Below, piece after piece: positions 17,979 to 31,650 of a stretch of DNA of 64,000 nucleotides. Positions within the stretch are counted from its first letter, which is position 1. Every line of letters starts with the position of its first letter. This stretch comes from Mycobacterium sp. DL99 (lineage in GTDB: Bacteria; Actinomycetota; Actinomycetes; Mycobacteriales; Mycobacteriaceae): assembly GCF_004762045.1 (NCBI RefSeq), contig NZ_SJOM01000007.1:2849655-2913654 (forward strand), read 5' to 3'. Position numbers and translations under genes: made by a program. Under the pieces are notes generated by a model. It worked only from the letters and a program-made list of their open reading frames with translations. It had not been told where the DNA came from and ran no database searches.

Positions 17979-19313
17979 GTGTCAGACGGTTTGTTCGACG
18001 TGCCAGGTGACCCGGGGCCGGGTGACCCCGGCGCGCTTGCCGCACCCGGCACGGCGCCGCTGGCGGTGCGGATGCGCCCGGCGGGCCTCGACGAGGTCGT
18101 CGGCCAAACCCATCTGCTGCAGGCCGGTTCGCCGTTGCGCCGCCTGGTGGAGGGGTCTGGGGCGGCATCGGTCATCCTCTACGGCCCGCCCGGCACCGGC
18201 AAGACCACCCTGGCATCACTGATCTCGCAGGCCACCGGCCGCCGGTTCGAGGCGCTGTCGGCGTTGAGCGCGGGCGTCAAGGAGGTCCGCGCCGTGATCG
18301 ATGTGGCACGGCGCGCGGCCGTCCACGGCGAACAGACCGTGCTCTTCATCGACGAGGTGCACCGTTTCTCCAAAACTCAGCAGGACGCGCTGCTGGCGGC
18401 GGTGGAGAACCGGGTCGTGCTGTTGGTGGCGGCCACCACGGAGAACCCGTCGTTCTCGGTGGTCGCGCCGCTGCTGTCACGGTCATTGATCCTGCAGTTG
18501 CAACCGCTGGCCCCGCAGGACGTCGAGATCGTGCTGCGCCGCGCGATCACCGACCCGCGCGGTTTGGGTGGTGCTGTCGCGGTCACCGACGAGGCCGTCG
18601 ACCTCCTGGTGCAGCTCTCGGCGGGTGACGCGCGGCGGGCGCTGACCGCGTTGGAAGTCGCCGCCGAACCCGGTGAACAGGTCACCGTGGAGATCATCGA
18701 GCAGTCGCTGGACAAGGCGGCCGTGCGCTACGACCGCGACGGCGATCAGCACTACGACGTCGTCAGCGCCTTCATCAAGTCGGTCCGCGGATCCGACGTC
18801 GACGCGGCCCTGCACTACCTGGCCCGGATGCTGGTGGCGGGGGAGGACCCACGCTTCGTGGCGCGCCGGCTGATGATCCTGGCCAGCGAGGACATCGGGA
18901 TGGCCGACCCGACCGCGCTGCAGACCGCCGTAGCCGCAGCCCAGACCGTGCAGCTGATCGGGATGCCCGAGGCCCAGCTGACGTTGGCTCATGCCACGGT
19001 GCATCTGGCCACCGCACCCAAGTCCAACGCGGTGACCACGGCGTTGGGTGCGGCGATGGGCGACATCAGGGCCGGCAAGGCCGGGTTGGTGCCCCCGCAG
19101 CTGCGGGACGGTCACTACTCGGGAGCGCAGAAACTCGGCAACGCCGTGGGCTACAAGTACGCCCATGATCATCCCGATGGTGTTGTGCCGCAACAGTATC
19201 CGCCAGACGATCTGGTGGGGGTGGACTACTACCAGCCGACCGGGCGCGGTTTCGAACGCGAGCTGGTCACCCGGGTGGACAAGCTGCGGGCCATCATTCG
19301 CCGGCGACGCTGA
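17979..19313 (+). CDS. rarA: Replication-associated recombination protein A (MgsA/RarA/WRNIP1 family)
   Basis: A 444-residue AAA+ ATPase that acts at stalled replication forks. Walker A is GPPGTGKTT (near residue 68), Walker B is [10 protein letters not shown] near 122-131, and sensor 1 is in [10 protein letters not shown]. The C-terminal tetramer domain follows, with D-I-G-M-A-D-P and ending [13 protein letters not shown] start 31 nt after DUF3097, so the two are probably co-transcribed. A 16-bp terminator hairpin follows the gene. Confidence 0.96.
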   Translation: MSDGLFDVPGDPGPGDPGALAAPGTAPLAVRMRPAGLDEVVGQTHLLQAGSPLRRLVEGSGAASVILYGPPGTGKTTLASLISQATGRRFEALSALSAGVKEVRAVIDVARRAAVHGEQTVLFIDEVHRFSKTQQDALLAAVENRVVLLVAATTENPSFSVVAPLLSRSLILQLQPLAPQDVEIVLRRAITDPRGLGGAVAVTDEAVDLLVQLSAGDARRALTALEVAAEPGEQVTVEIIEQSLDKAAVRYDRDGDQHYDVVSAFIKSVRGSDVDAALHYLARMLVAGEDPRFVARRLMILASEDIGMADPTALQTAVAAAQTVQLIGMPEAQLTLAHATVHLATAPKSNAVTTALGAAMGDIRAGKAGLVPPQLRDGHYSGAQKLGNAVGYKYAHDHPDGVVPQQYPPDDLVGVDYYQPTGRGFERELVTRVDKLRAIIRRRR

Positions 19314-19335
19314 TACCGGCCGGGCCAAACGAAAA

Positions 19336-19371
19336 CCACGGTCCCGGTTGATTATTCAACCGAGACCGTGG
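19336..19371. terminator. Hairpin terminator between rarA and a convergent gene
   Basis: CCACGGTCCCGGTTGA (19336-19351) pairs with 19356-19371 over 16 positions with one mismatch and a 4-nt loop (TTAT). It lies in a convergent gap and can serve both strands. Confidence 0.8.
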
Positions 19372-19382
19372 CGCGGGGCGGG

Positions 19383-20003
19383 TCAGGCCATCTCGGGCAC
19401 TCGCAGGTGGGCGAGCACGAGTTCGAACTCTCCGACGTCGATCTGATCGGCACTCAGGTCGCGGAGCCGGGCGGTGCGCAACGCCCGTGCCTCATCGCGG
19501 TTGCGGTCCATCGCTTCGGCGCTGTCGAAAGTGGCCGAGGACACCGCACGTCCCGTCCCGCGGTCGAGCATGAGGCTCGCGCTGCAGAAACCCTCGAGAT
19601 CCTCCATCGCGGGCAACACCGAGGTGCGGTAGAAGTCCACGGCCCGGTCGAACAGTTCGGGGCGGGTTCGCAGCCACGTCGCCCGTACGCATGCGCCGGG
19701 TCGGGAGTACTGCTCGCGGTGAACCAGCGCGATCTCCCATTCGTCGACGGTGGCGGCGCCTTCGAATACCTCCACCACCCGATGGCGCATCGGCGCTACC
19801 GCGTCGGCACTGGCATGCATGGCATCTTCAGACCGCCAGGCCGTGGTGAGGACACACTCGCCCGATTCCCGGTTCACCATCAGAGACAGGCCCACACAAC
19901 CGTCGATGGTGTCTATGGCGGGCATGACCTCGTCGCGGACATGGGCGATACCGGCGTTGACGGCCCGGGTGCGCGCCGCAATCGTGGTTGAACGTGCGAA
20001 CAC
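19383..20003 (-). CDS. Antibiotic-biosynthesis-monooxygenase-like (dimeric alpha-beta barrel) protein
   Basis: A 206-residue protein with two tandem ABM-like halves. The first (residues 1-95) has A-R-S-T-T-I, G-C-V-G-L-S-L-M-V-N-R and W-R-S-E-D-A-M-H-A-S. The second repeats the plan with G-F-C-S-A-S-L-M-L-D-R and F-D-S-A-E-A-M-D-R-N-R. GTG 20003 is chosen because GGAAGGGG lies about 7 nt upstream. This fold includes heme-degrading and quinol monooxygenases, but no heme or metal ligands stand out, so the function is open. It stands alone, convergent to rarA. Confidence 0.72.
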   Translation of the reverse strand: MFARSTTIAARTRAVNAGIAHVRDEVMPAIDTIDGCVGLSLMVNRESGECVLTTAWRSEDAMHASADAVAPMRHRVVEVFEGAATVDEWEIALVHREQYSRPGACVRATWLRTRPELFDRAVDFYRTSVLPAMEDLEGFCSASLMLDRGTGRAVSSATFDSAEAMDRNRDEARALRTARLRDLSADQIDVGEFELVLAHLRVPEMA

Positions 20004-20119
20004 GGTCCACCCCTTCCTGCCAGGGCGGCGCCCCGGTGGCGCCACCGGTTCCACTCCCAACCATCCTCCGGTGTGTCGCAGGTGGCAATGGTGTGGCGCG
20101 AGGCTCGTAGGCTGGGCCG

Positions 20120-20521
20120 ATGGACACCGATGTGATCGACGTGGACACCTCACGGCGCCGCATCGTCGATCTCACCGACTCGGTACGCAGGTTCTGCGGC
20201 GCGCACCGCGATGGCCTGTGCAACGTGTTCGTCCCGCACGCGACGGCGGGTGTGGCCATCATCGAGACCGGCGCCGGCTCCGACGACGACCTGCTCGATA
20301 CCCTGGAACGGTTGTTGCCGCGTGACGACCGCTACCGGCACAGCCACGGATCGTTCGGCCATGGCGCAGATCACGTGCTGCCCGCCCTGGTGTCGCCGTC
20401 GGTCACGCTGCCGGTCCAGGCGGGCCGACCGTTGCTGGGAACCTGGCAGAGTGTGGTGCTGGTCGATCTGAACCGCGACAACCCGCAGCGTTCGGTGCGG
20501 CTGAGCTTTCTGGGGGCGTGA
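20120..20521 (+). CDS. YjbQ/UPF0047 family protein
   Basis: A 133-residue protein of the YjbQ family. The signature is clear: V-F-V-P-H-A-T-A-G-V-A-I-I-E near residues 37-50, D-R-Y-R-H, H-V-L-P-A-L-V-S-P-S-V and G-T-W-Q-S-V-V-L-V-D-L-N-R. The conserved histidines suggest a metal site. Some members have weak thiamine-phosphate synthase activity and are annotated as secondary thiamine-phosphate synthases; whether that is physiological is unsettled. It lies about 110 nt upstream of alaS. Confidence 0.88.
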   Translation: MDTDVIDVDTSRRRIVDLTDSVRRFCGAHRDGLCNVFVPHATAGVAIIETGAGSDDDLLDTLERLLPRDDRYRHSHGSFGHGADHVLPALVSPSVTLPVQAGRPLLGTWQSVVLVDLNRDNPQRSVRLSFLGA

Positions 20522-20630
20522 GGCTTGTCGCCCTTTTCGGGGTGAACGCGCAGAACGGTAATGTAAAGCGTTCGAACTGGTGGTTGCCTGCGCAACCCCA
20601 GCCACCCACGAACACGAGGACACGAGCAAC

Positions 20631-23321
<2,691 letters not shown>

Positions 23322-23325
23322 CTTC

Positions 23326-23844
23326 GTGTCCGACACGGTCGACGACCGGCTACCGGACCGCCCAGGGGACGACGACCCCGGACGTGGGCGGCGCATCGGC
23401 ATCGACGTCGGCACCGTCCGGATCGGCGTGGCCAGTTGCGATCCCGACGGGATACTGGCCACCCCGGTCGAGACCGTTCAGCGGGACAAGCGGGACCGTT
23501 CGGGCAAGCACCTGCGCAGACTGGTGAACCTGATCGGCGAGTACGAGGCGGTCGAGGTGGTCGTCGGGCTGCCGCGCACACTCGCCGACCGGGCGGGCAC
23601 CTCAGCAGTCGACGCCATCGAACTGGCCGATGTGCTGGCCCGCCGGATCGCCCCGATACCGGTGCGGTTGGCCGACGAGCGGCTCACTACTGTGTCGGCT
23701 CAACGGTCGTTGCGCGAAGCGGGGGTTCGGGCAAAGGGACAGAAAGCGATGATCGACCAGGCCGCTGCGGTTGGCATTCTGCAGAGCTGGCTGGATCAGC
23801 GACGTGCGGCTCTGGCTGCGCGCGGAGAGGGCATGGATGGCTGA
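23326..23844 (+). CDS. ruvX: Putative pre-16S rRNA nuclease / Holliday junction resolvase RuvX (YqgF)
   Basis: A 172-residue RNase-H-fold nuclease with [15 protein letters not shown] near residue 25, V-V-G-L-P-R near 85, and D-E-R-L-T-T-V-S-A near 118, which carry the acidic active-site residues. Relatives trim the 5' end of 16S rRNA in E. coli, and a Holliday junction role is also proposed. A 24-residue acidic, proline-containing N-terminal extension precedes the core, as in mycobacterial homologues. The stop overlaps the mltG start by 8 nt. Confidence 0.95.
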   Translation: MSDTVDDRLPDRPGDDDPGRGRRIGIDVGTVRIGVASCDPDGILATPVETVQRDKRDRSGKHLRRLVNLIGEYEAVEVVVGLPRTLADRAGTSAVDAIELADVLARRIAPIPVRLADERLTTVSAQRSLREAGVRAKGQKAMIDQAAAVGILQSWLDQRRAALAARGEGMDG

Positions 23845-25081
23845 GAAGTGGGGTGCCGACAAAGCGAAGCCCGAGGCGGTCGGACCACCGCGGCGTGGGC
23901 TGAGCAAGGCCGACCGGGCCCGCAAAGCCCGCAACGACCGCAAGCGACGCACCACCCGGGGCTTGTCCATCGCAGCGCTCATCGTGGTGGTGATCGGCGC
24001 GGTGTTCCTCGGCTCCAAGTTCTGGCACGGCATGTCCGGCACCGCCAACGACTACGCGGGTGACGGCGTGGCCGATGTCGTCGTCCAGGTCCACGACGGC
24101 GACTCCACTACGGCCATCGCCAAGACCCTGCAGGACAAGAAAGTGGTCGCCACGGTCAAGGCCTTCGTCGACGCGGCGCACGAGAACGAGGCGATCTCGG
24201 CGATCCAGCCCGGCTTCTACAAATTGCGCACCGAGATCCCGGCCGCCAATGCCGTTGAGCGCCTGGCTGATCCGGAGAGCCGAGTGGGCAAGCTCACGAT
24301 TCCGGAGGGGCGCCAGCTCGACGACACGGCCGATGTCAAGACCAAGGCCGTCACCGAAGGCGTCTTCACCCTGATCTCGCAGGCCTCCTGCGTCGAACTC
24401 GACGGCGAGAAGCGCTGCGTACCGGTCGACGCGCTCCGCGCGGCCGCGCAATCGACACCCGCCGCGGCGCTGGCCGTACCGGACTGGGCCGCCGCTCCCG
24501 TCGCGGCGATGCCCAACGACCACCGGCGGCTGGAGGGGCTGATCGCACCCGGCACCTGGAATGTCGATCCCGCAGGCGCCCCGCAGGACATCCTGTCCAC
24601 CCTGATCGCCGGCAGCGCCACGCTCTACACCCAGAGCGGTCTGCTCGACACCGCTGCGGCAATGCAGATGTCGCCGTATCAGATCCTCACCGTCGCATCC
24701 CTGGTACAACGCGAAGCCAAGCCGCAGGACTTCGCCAAGGTCGCGCGGGTGATCTACAACCGGCTGGCCGAACACCGCAAGCTGGAGTTCGACTCGACCG
24801 TGAACTACCCCCTCGATCGTCAGGAAGTGGCGACCACCGACGATGACCGGGCCAGGACCACGCCGTGGAATACCTATATGAGTCAAGGGCTTCCACAGAC
24901 TCCGATCTGCTCGCCCGGCACCGAAGCGCTGGCCGCCGCCGAGCGGCCGGCGGAGGGCGACTGGCTGTACTTCGTGACCATCGACCTGCAGGGCACCACG
25001 CTGTTCACCCGCGACTACGACCAACACCTGGCCAACATCGAACTGGCGCAACACAACGGTGTCCTCGACAGTGCCAGATAG
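23837..25081 (+). CDS. mltG: Endolytic murein transglycosylase MltG
   Basis: A 414-residue cell-wall enzyme that cuts nascent peptidoglycan strands and so sets their length. It has a basic cytoplasmic N-terminus, one membrane helix near residues 38-58 ([14 protein letters not shown]), a LysM-like stretch, and the YceG catalytic domain. The catalytic glutamate is in L-V-Q-R-E-A, followed by V-A-R-V-I-Y-N-R-L and [12 protein letters not shown] 23837 gives [11 protein letters not shown]; an upstream in-frame start inside ruvX is unlikely. It sits in the conserved ruvX-mltG-aroE run. Confidence 0.95.
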   Translation: MAEKWGADKAKPEAVGPPRRGLSKADRARKARNDRKRRTTRGLSIAALIVVVIGAVFLGSKFWHGMSGTANDYAGDGVADVVVQVHDGDSTTAIAKTLQDKKVVATVKAFVDAAHENEAISAIQPGFYKLRTEIPAANAVERLADPESRVGKLTIPEGRQLDDTADVKTKAVTEGVFTLISQASCVELDGEKRCVPVDALRAAAQSTPAAALAVPDWAAAPVAAMPNDHRRLEGLIAPGTWNVDPAGAPQDILSTLIAGSATLYTQSGLLDTAAAMQMSPYQILTVASLVQREAKPQDFAKVARVIYNRLAEHRKLEFDSTVNYPLDRQEVATTDDDRARTTPWNTYMSQGLPQTPICSPGTEALAAAERPAEGDWLYFVTIDLQGTTLFTRDYDQHLANIELAQHNGVLDSAR

Positions 25082-25118
25082 GCGGCCCGCCGCCGTGCCA
25101 GACAGGCCACCCCCCGCC
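25071..25118 (+). repeat. Two tandem 24-bp imperfect repeats at the mltG/aroE junction
   Basis: Two 24-nt units (25071-25094, 25095-25118), each beginning GTGCCAGA and ending CGCC, are followed by a diverged third copy beginning GTGCCAAACAGC at 25119. The mltG stop lies inside the first unit. Each unit supplies an in-frame GTG for aroE. Confidence 0.75.
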
Positions 25119-25922
25119 GTGCCAAACAGCGGGCGCAAAGCCGCCGTTCTCGGCTCGCCGATCACCCATTCGCGCTCGCCGCAGCTGCATCTGGCCGCCT
25201 ACCGGGCACTCGGGCTGCCGTCGTGGACCTATGAACGCATCGAGTGCACGGCCGAACAACTGCCCGGCCTCGTCGGTGCCCTCGGCCCGGAATGGGTCGG
25301 ACTGTCGGTCACCATGCCGGGCAAGTTCGCCGCACTGGAGTTCGCCGATCAGCGCACCGAACGCGCCGAGCTGGTGGGCTCGGCCAACACCCTGGTCCGG
25401 ATGCCGACCGGTGGCTGGCGTGCCGACAACACCGACATCGACGGCGTGATCGGTGCGCTCGGCACGGCCGGTGACTCGGCGCTGGTGATCGGATCCGGCG
25501 GTACCGCCCCGGCCGCCGTGGTCGCCCTGGCCGAGCTCGGCGTGCAGCGGATCACCGTCGTGGCACGCGATGAGGGCAAGGCGTCACGGTTGGTGGAGTT
25601 GGCTGGGCGGTGCGGAGCGCAGGGCAGCTGGTGTGACATCGGCGGCACCGCGCTGACCGACGCGGTAGCCACCGCCGATGCGGCCGTCAGCACCATTCCG
25701 GCCGAGGCGGCCGCCGCCTATGCGGACACGCTGGCCGGGGTGCCACGCGTGCTCGACGCCATCTACGATCCGTGGCCGACACCGCTGGCCGAGGCCGTCC
25801 AGGCGGCGGGCGGTGAGGCGATCAACGGGCTGCAGATGCTGCTGAACCAGGCCTTCGCTCAGGTGGAGCAGTTCACCGGGATGCCCGCCCCGAAAGAGGC
25901 GATGCGCGCCGCGCTGGGCTGA
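25119..25922 (+). CDS. aroE: Shikimate dehydrogenase
   Basis: A 267-residue NADP-dependent enzyme reducing 3-dehydroshikimate to shikimate. It has G-S-P-I-T-H-S-R-S-P near the N-terminus, catalytic lysine in T-M-P-G-K-F-A-A, R-A-D-N-T-D-I-D-G, the Rossmann G-S-G-G-T-A-P-A-A and N-G-L-Q-M-L-L-N-Q-A at the end. GTG 25119 gives an N-terminus of the length I recall for the M. tuberculosis protein. In-frame GTGs at 25095, 25071 and 25059 come from the 24-bp repeat and would add 8, 16 or 20 proline-rich residues. None has an obvious Shine-Dalgarno, so the true start is uncertain. Confidence 0.94.
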   Translation: MPNSGRKAAVLGSPITHSRSPQLHLAAYRALGLPSWTYERIECTAEQLPGLVGALGPEWVGLSVTMPGKFAALEFADQRTERAELVGSANTLVRMPTGGWRADNTDIDGVIGALGTAGDSALVIGSGGTAPAAVVALAELGVQRITVVARDEGKASRLVELAGRCGAQGSWCDIGGTALTDAVATADAAVSTIPAEAAAAYADTLAGVPRVLDAIYDPWPTPLAEAVQAAGGEAINGLQMLLNQAFAQVEQFTGMPAPKEAMRAALG

Positions 25923-25926
25923 GCCG

Positions 25927-26110
25927 TCACGGGACGAACGTTCCCAGGTGGTAGGAGCTGTAGAGGTATTCCTTGGATCCGACCAGGCGCGCCAGCGGGG
26001 TCTGGACGGGGAGCGCGTCGGGCGAAGACAGCGGCAGCGTCCGTCCGCAACTGCGCCAGTGTGCGCAACACGACCGTGTCATACGGCCGCAAGCGATTTT
26101 CCAGGCGGCG
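25927..26110 (-). pseudogene. Probable remnant of a frameshifted, truncated gene
   Basis: Downstream of aroE on the minus strand, one frame reads R-P-Y-D-T-V-V-L-R-T-L-A-Q-L-R-T-D-A-A-A-V-F-A. The next frame then continues D-A-L-P-V-Q-T-P-L-A-R-L-V-G-S-K-E-Y and ends Y-L-Y-S-S-Y-H-L-G-T-F-V-P. Both pieces have protein-like composition and neither makes sense alone, so a single frameshift near 26015-26025 would join them. The upstream part is lost where the oxidoreductase at 26136 begins. I do not recognise the family. Confidence 0.4.
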
Positions 26111-26135
26111 CCGGGGTAACCGTAGGGTGGCGAAC

Positions 26136-27017
26136 ATGATCCGAACCGGCCACCCGCCCCGCGTCGGCGTGGTGTTTCGTCCCGACCGCTCACCCGAAGC
26201 CCTGCCCCGCAGTGCGGCAGCTGCGCAACGGGCGGGCGTCGACGAACTCTGGTTGTGGGAAGACTGTTTCCTGCAAGGCGGCATCGCGCAGGCGGCGGTT
26301 GCCTTGGCTGGTACCGAAACTCTCGCCGTCGGTATCGGTGTGCTCCCGGCGCCACTGCGCAATGTGGTGTCCACCGCGATGGAGATCGCGACCCTGGCCA
26401 CGATGTTCCCCGGCCGGGTCCGGGTGGGAATCGGTCACGGTGTGCAGGCCTGGATGCGCCAGGCAGGGGCCGCCGTGCCCTCTCCGCTGACGCTGCTGCG
26501 TGAATACCACAGTGCGCTAAGGGAATTGCTGGTCGGCCGGACGGTCTCCACCGAAGGCAGGTTCGTGCGTCTTGATGGGGTGAAGCTGGACTGGGTGCCG
26601 CCCCAGCCCGTTCCGGTGCTCATCGGCGGGATCGGCGCGAAGACGCTGCGGCTCGCCGGTGAGATTGCCGACGGCGTGATCATCGACAGCGGGAACACCC
26701 CTGACTCCGTCCGCGCAGCGCTCGGACACGTGGCTGCCGGGCAGGCAGACCGGGTCGTCTCCGCACCATTTGAGTCGGTGCAGTACCTGGCGTGTGTACC
26801 CGGTGCGACCGGACGGCAGCGCCTCGACGATGTGGCCGCGGAACGCGGTTTGGCACCCGGCGGCTACGGCGTCAGCGGGACGGTCGACGAGATCGTCGCG
26901 GGCCTCGCCGGCTATCCAGCTCAGACGCTGGTGCTCCAGCCGTTGGGGCCGGACGTGGATTTCGACGGATTCGCCGACGCTGTGGGCGAGGCGGCCACCG
27001 CTCTTCGGGCGCGTTGA
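26136..27017 (+). CDS. LLM-class (F420/FMN-dependent) oxidoreductase
   Basis: A 293-residue luciferase-like TIM-barrel enzyme. It begins PPRVGVVFRPDRSPEALP and has E-L-W-L-W-E-D-C-F, a family flavin-binding F-P-G-R-V-R-V-G-I-G-H-G near residue 90, and P-V-L-I-G-G-I-G near 160. ATG 26136 with AGGGTGG upstream is preferred to an unconserved earlier ATG at 26061. Mycobacterial members commonly use F420. The substrate is unknown. It interrupts the aroE to prepilin-peptidase run. Confidence 0.87.
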   Translation: MIRTGHPPRVGVVFRPDRSPEALPRSAAAAQRAGVDELWLWEDCFLQGGIAQAAVALAGTETLAVGIGVLPAPLRNVVSTAMEIATLATMFPGRVRVGIGHGVQAWMRQAGAAVPSPLTLLREYHSALRELLVGRTVSTEGRFVRLDGVKLDWVPPQPVPVLIGGIGAKTLRLAGEIADGVIIDSGNTPDSVRAALGHVAAGQADRVVSAPFESVQYLACVPGATGRQRLDDVAAERGLAPGGYGVSGTVDEIVAGLAGYPAQTLVLQPLGPDVDFDGFADAVGEAATALRAR

Positions 27018-27068
27018 CTCGCGAAAGAAGCGCATTCGAAGGCAGCCGGCCGCGCTTAGCCTCGGTGG

Positions 27069-27494
27069 ATGGGGCTGGGGGTGACCGTCGTCGTGTCCGC
27101 CTGGCTGCTGGCACTCAGCGGCTACGACATCGCCGAACGCAGGCTGCCGAATTGGCTGACGCTTCCGGGCGCGGTGCTGGTCTTGGTGGCGGCGGCGGTG
27201 GCCGGGCGCGGTCTCGCAGCGACAGTCGGGGCCTTGGCGTTGACGGCCGCGTACCTGGTGGTGCATCTGCTCTCCCCGCGGGCCCTGGGTGGCGGCGACG
27301 TCAAACTGGCCATTGGATTGGGCGCGATGACCGGGGCGTTCGGTGCGGACGTCTGGCTGTTGGCGGCGCTGGCGGCACCGGTGTGCACCGCGGTGTTGGC
27401 GTTGGGTGCAGCCCTACGTGGGATTCGGACGGTGCCGCACGGCCCCTCGATGTGTGCGGCGAGTGCCGCCGCGGTGGCTTTGGTTCTGGTGTAG
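27069..27494 (+). CDS. A24 family prepilin peptidase-like membrane protease
   Basis: A 141-residue polytopic protein of the type IV prepilin peptidase fold. The two catalytic aspartates are in S-G-Y-D-I-A-E-R-R-L-P-N (near residue 19) and G-G-G-D-V-K-L (near 77). It lacks the N-methylase domain of full-length PilD, as in other actinobacterial A24 proteins. A homologue follows aroE in M. tuberculosis (Rv2551c as I recall). No pilin genes are present here. Confidence 0.88.
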   Translation: MGLGVTVVVSAWLLALSGYDIAERRLPNWLTLPGAVLVLVAAAVAGRGLAATVGALALTAAYLVVHLLSPRALGGGDVKLAIGLGAMTGAFGADVWLLAALAAPVCTAVLALGAALRGIRTVPHGPSMCAASAAAVALVLV

Positions 27495-27584
27495 CCGAGT
27501 CGTGGTCGCGATTTTGGTGCGAAGGACCCGCGGAATCCGCGTTTACGCTCATCACCGGTAGCGATTCGTCCCGGGGGAGTCCGC

Positions 27585-27947
27585 ATGTCACAACCGAATT
27601 GGCCGCAGGCCGCGCAGCAGTATCCGCCGCCGCCCGCGGTTCCGGTTTTCCGGGTGGAGACGACTCGGCACACCGGCTTGCTGGTCTTGTGGTTCAACCA
27701 GACCCGTGTGGTGACCGGGACCGCCGAGCAGTGCGAGGCCGCTTTGACCAGCGCCCAGCGGCACAACCTCGTCCTGGGCTGGTGGAGCTTCCTGTCGATC
27801 CTGTTCATGAACTGGCTCTCGCTGCTGAGCAACGCGGGTGCGCGGGCCAAACTGCGCGAGGAAGTCGAGCAGGCGCGGGCCTACGCGCAGTGGTGGTATC
27901 AGTACGGTCAGCATCAGCAGGCGCCGCAGCAGCCTCAACAGCACTAG
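27585..27947 (+). CDS. Small membrane-associated hypothetical protein
   Basis: A 120-residue protein beginning MSQPNWPQAAQQYPPPPAV, then a soluble stretch (L-W-F-N-Q-T-R-V-V-T-G-T-A-E-Q-C-E-A-A), one hydrophobic helix near residues 65-82, and a Gln-rich tail. GGGGGAG precedes ATG 27585. It lies between the A24 peptidase and aroC. Not recognised; the cytoplasmic N-terminal part may be a small folded domain. Confidence 0.7.
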   Translation: MSQPNWPQAAQQYPPPPAVPVFRVETTRHTGLLVLWFNQTRVVTGTAEQCEAALTSAQRHNLVLGWWSFLSILFMNWLSLLSNAGARAKLREEVEQARAYAQWWYQYGQHQQAPQQPQQH

Positions 27948-28008
27948 CGTTCGTCACGATTGACCACGGATTTCGGGAGGCAAACCCCGACGTGGGAGAA
28001 TGACACCC

Positions 28009-29207
28009 GTGTTGCGTTGGACCACAGCTGGTGAATCCCATGGCCGCGCCCTGGTGGCCATGCTCGAAGGGATGGTTGCCGGCGTGCCCATCACCTCCGA
28101 CGAGATCGGGGTGCAGCTCAGACGTCGTCGTCTCGGCTACGGCCGGGGCGCCCGGATGAAGTTCGAACAGGACCAGGTCACCATGCTGGCCGGGGTGCGG
28201 CACGGCACCACCCTGGGCGGGCCGATCGCAATCGAGATCGGCAACACCGAATGGCCCAAGTGGGAGACCGTGATGTCTCCGGACCCGGTGGACCCGGCCG
28301 AACTCGATGTCGCCCGTAACGCCCCGCTGACTCGCCCCCGCCCGGGGCACGCGGACTACGCCGGCATGCTCAAGTACGGCTTCGACGATGCCCGCCCGGT
28401 GCTGGAACGTGCCAGCGCACGCGAGACGGCTGCACGGGTGGCGGCAGGCACCGTGGCCCGCGCCTTCCTGCGTGCTGCGCTCGGTGTGGAGGTCGTCTCG
28501 CACGTCATCTCCATCGGCGCGTCCAAGCCCTACGACGGTCCGCCGCCGCAGTTCTCCGACCTGGAGGCGATCGACGACAGCCCGGTGCGCGCCTTCGACA
28601 AGGACGCCGAGGCAGCGATGATCGCCGAGATCGAGGACGCCAAGAAGGACGGTGACACCCTCGGCGGTGTCGTCGAGGTCGTCGTCGCGGGTCTGCCGAT
28701 CGGGTTGGGCTCGTTCACCAGTGGCGACAACCGCCTCGACAGCCAGCTCGCCGCCGCAGTCATGGGTATCCAGGCGATCAAGGGTGTCGAGATCGGCGAC
28801 GGCTTCGAGACCGCGCGCCGTCGCGGCAGCGTCGCCCACGACGAGATGTACCCCGGCCCCGACGGAGTCCTGCGCTCGACCAACCGGGCCGGCGGCCTGG
28901 AAGGCGGCATGACCAACGGCCAGGCGCTGCGGGTCCGGGCCGCGATGAAGCCGATCTCGACCGTCCCGCGGGCGTTGGCCACCGTCGACATGGCAACCGG
29001 TGAGGAAGCCGTCGCCATCCACCAGCGCTCCGACGTGTGCGCGGTGCCGGCCGCCGGTGTGGTGGTGGAGACCATGGTCGCACTGGTGGTGGCCCGCGCC
29101 GTGCTGGAGAAGTTCGGTGGGGACTCGCTGGCGGAGACCCGGGCCAACATCGACGCCTACCTGCGGGCCGTCGCCGAGCGCGAGCCGGCGGGGCAGGCCC
29201 TGGGCTG

Positions 29208-29208
<1 letters not shown>
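28009..29208 (+). CDS. aroC: Chorismate synthase
   Basis: A 399-residue FMN-requiring lyase that turns EPSP into chorismate. Signature stretches: [12 protein letters not shown] at the N-terminus, [27 protein letters not shown], and [12 protein letters not shown] near residue 300. GTG 28009 is chosen because GGGAG ends 10 nt upstream and the N-terminus then matches the family; an ATG at 28000 would leave no room for a ribosome site. Its stop overlaps aroK (TGATG). Confidence 0.97.
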
Positions 29209-31007
<1,799 letters not shown>

Positions 31008-31021
31008 CGCGCCTGAATCTT

Positions 31022-31037
31022 CTGCCCTCCCGGGCAG
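31022..31037. terminator. Second short hairpin in the aroB / membrane-gene gap
   Basis: CTGCCC-TCCC-GGGCAG forms a 6-bp stem with a 4-nt loop just before the end of the convergent gene at 31045. Together with the previous stem it may end both transcripts. Confidence 0.4.
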
Positions 31038-31044
31038 GGGCCCG

Positions 31045-31617
31045 TTACTGCTTGGGTTGCTCGGGGTGGTCGACCGAGGTGGTCTGCTCGGTGTCTGCGT
31101 TCTCGGTGGCTCCATTGGCGGTCACGGCGGCGAACACATCGGTGTCGGCACGCTCGTCGGCCGCCAGGCCGTGGTGGCGTTGGCGGGGCATCGGCGGGGC
31201 GTGGCGGTCAACCAGCCAACGGCCGATGGTCACACCGGCGACCGCGAGCAGGAACACCAGAAGGGCGGTGAACGCCGCGAACGTGGTGACCTCGTTAAGC
31301 AGCGCATCGGTGTAGAGGCTCTTGTAGAACATCCCGATGAGCCACGCCACGGCGCCGCTGACGATGCCGGCGAACAGGCCGGCGATCAGCCAGGTCATCG
31401 CCATGTCGGCACGACGGTCCGGGTCCGGATTGGCACGTGCGTCATTCTGGCCGTCGAGTAGACCCCAGATCAGCACTCCGATACCGAACAACGTGACCAG
31501 CCCCAGGCTGAACCAGGTGGCATTACCCGGCGAGGCGTTGATCAGTGCTCCCTGCAGTAAGCGCACTATGACCATCGCTGTTGCGAACACCACTCCGCGC
31601 AGTAACCACTTGCTCAT
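31045..31617 (-). CDS. Four-helix membrane protein (B-4DMT family)
   Basis: A 190-residue protein with four hydrophobic helices (about residues 5-25, 37-54, 72-95 and 108-132) and a 55-residue acidic, hydrophilic tail rich in Asp, Glu and Thr. The position matches M. tuberculosis Rv2536, between the aro genes and pepQ on the opposite strand, whose family is named B-4DMT (half-size drug/metabolite transporter-like). Transport is not proven. It is divergent from pepQ with only 33 nt between starts. Confidence 0.75.
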   Translation of the reverse strand: MSKWLLRGVVFATAMVIVRLLQGALINASPGNATWFSLGLVTLFGIGVLIWGLLDGQNDARANPDPDRRADMAMTWLIAGLFAGIVSGAVAWLIGMFYKSLYTDALLNEVTTFAAFTALLVFLLAVAGVTIGRWLVDRHAPPMPRQRHHGLAADERADTDVFAAVTANGATENADTEQTTSVDHPEQPKQ

Positions 31618-31650
31618 GGGGGCACACTGTAGCGAGTAGCGTCACAGACC

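Noticed and set aside
20570..20577. GTTCGAAC upstream of alaS as a possible SOS box
   Set aside because: It is only a continuous 8-bp palindrome; the LexA consensus needs TCGAAC-N4-GTTCGA spacing, which is absent here.
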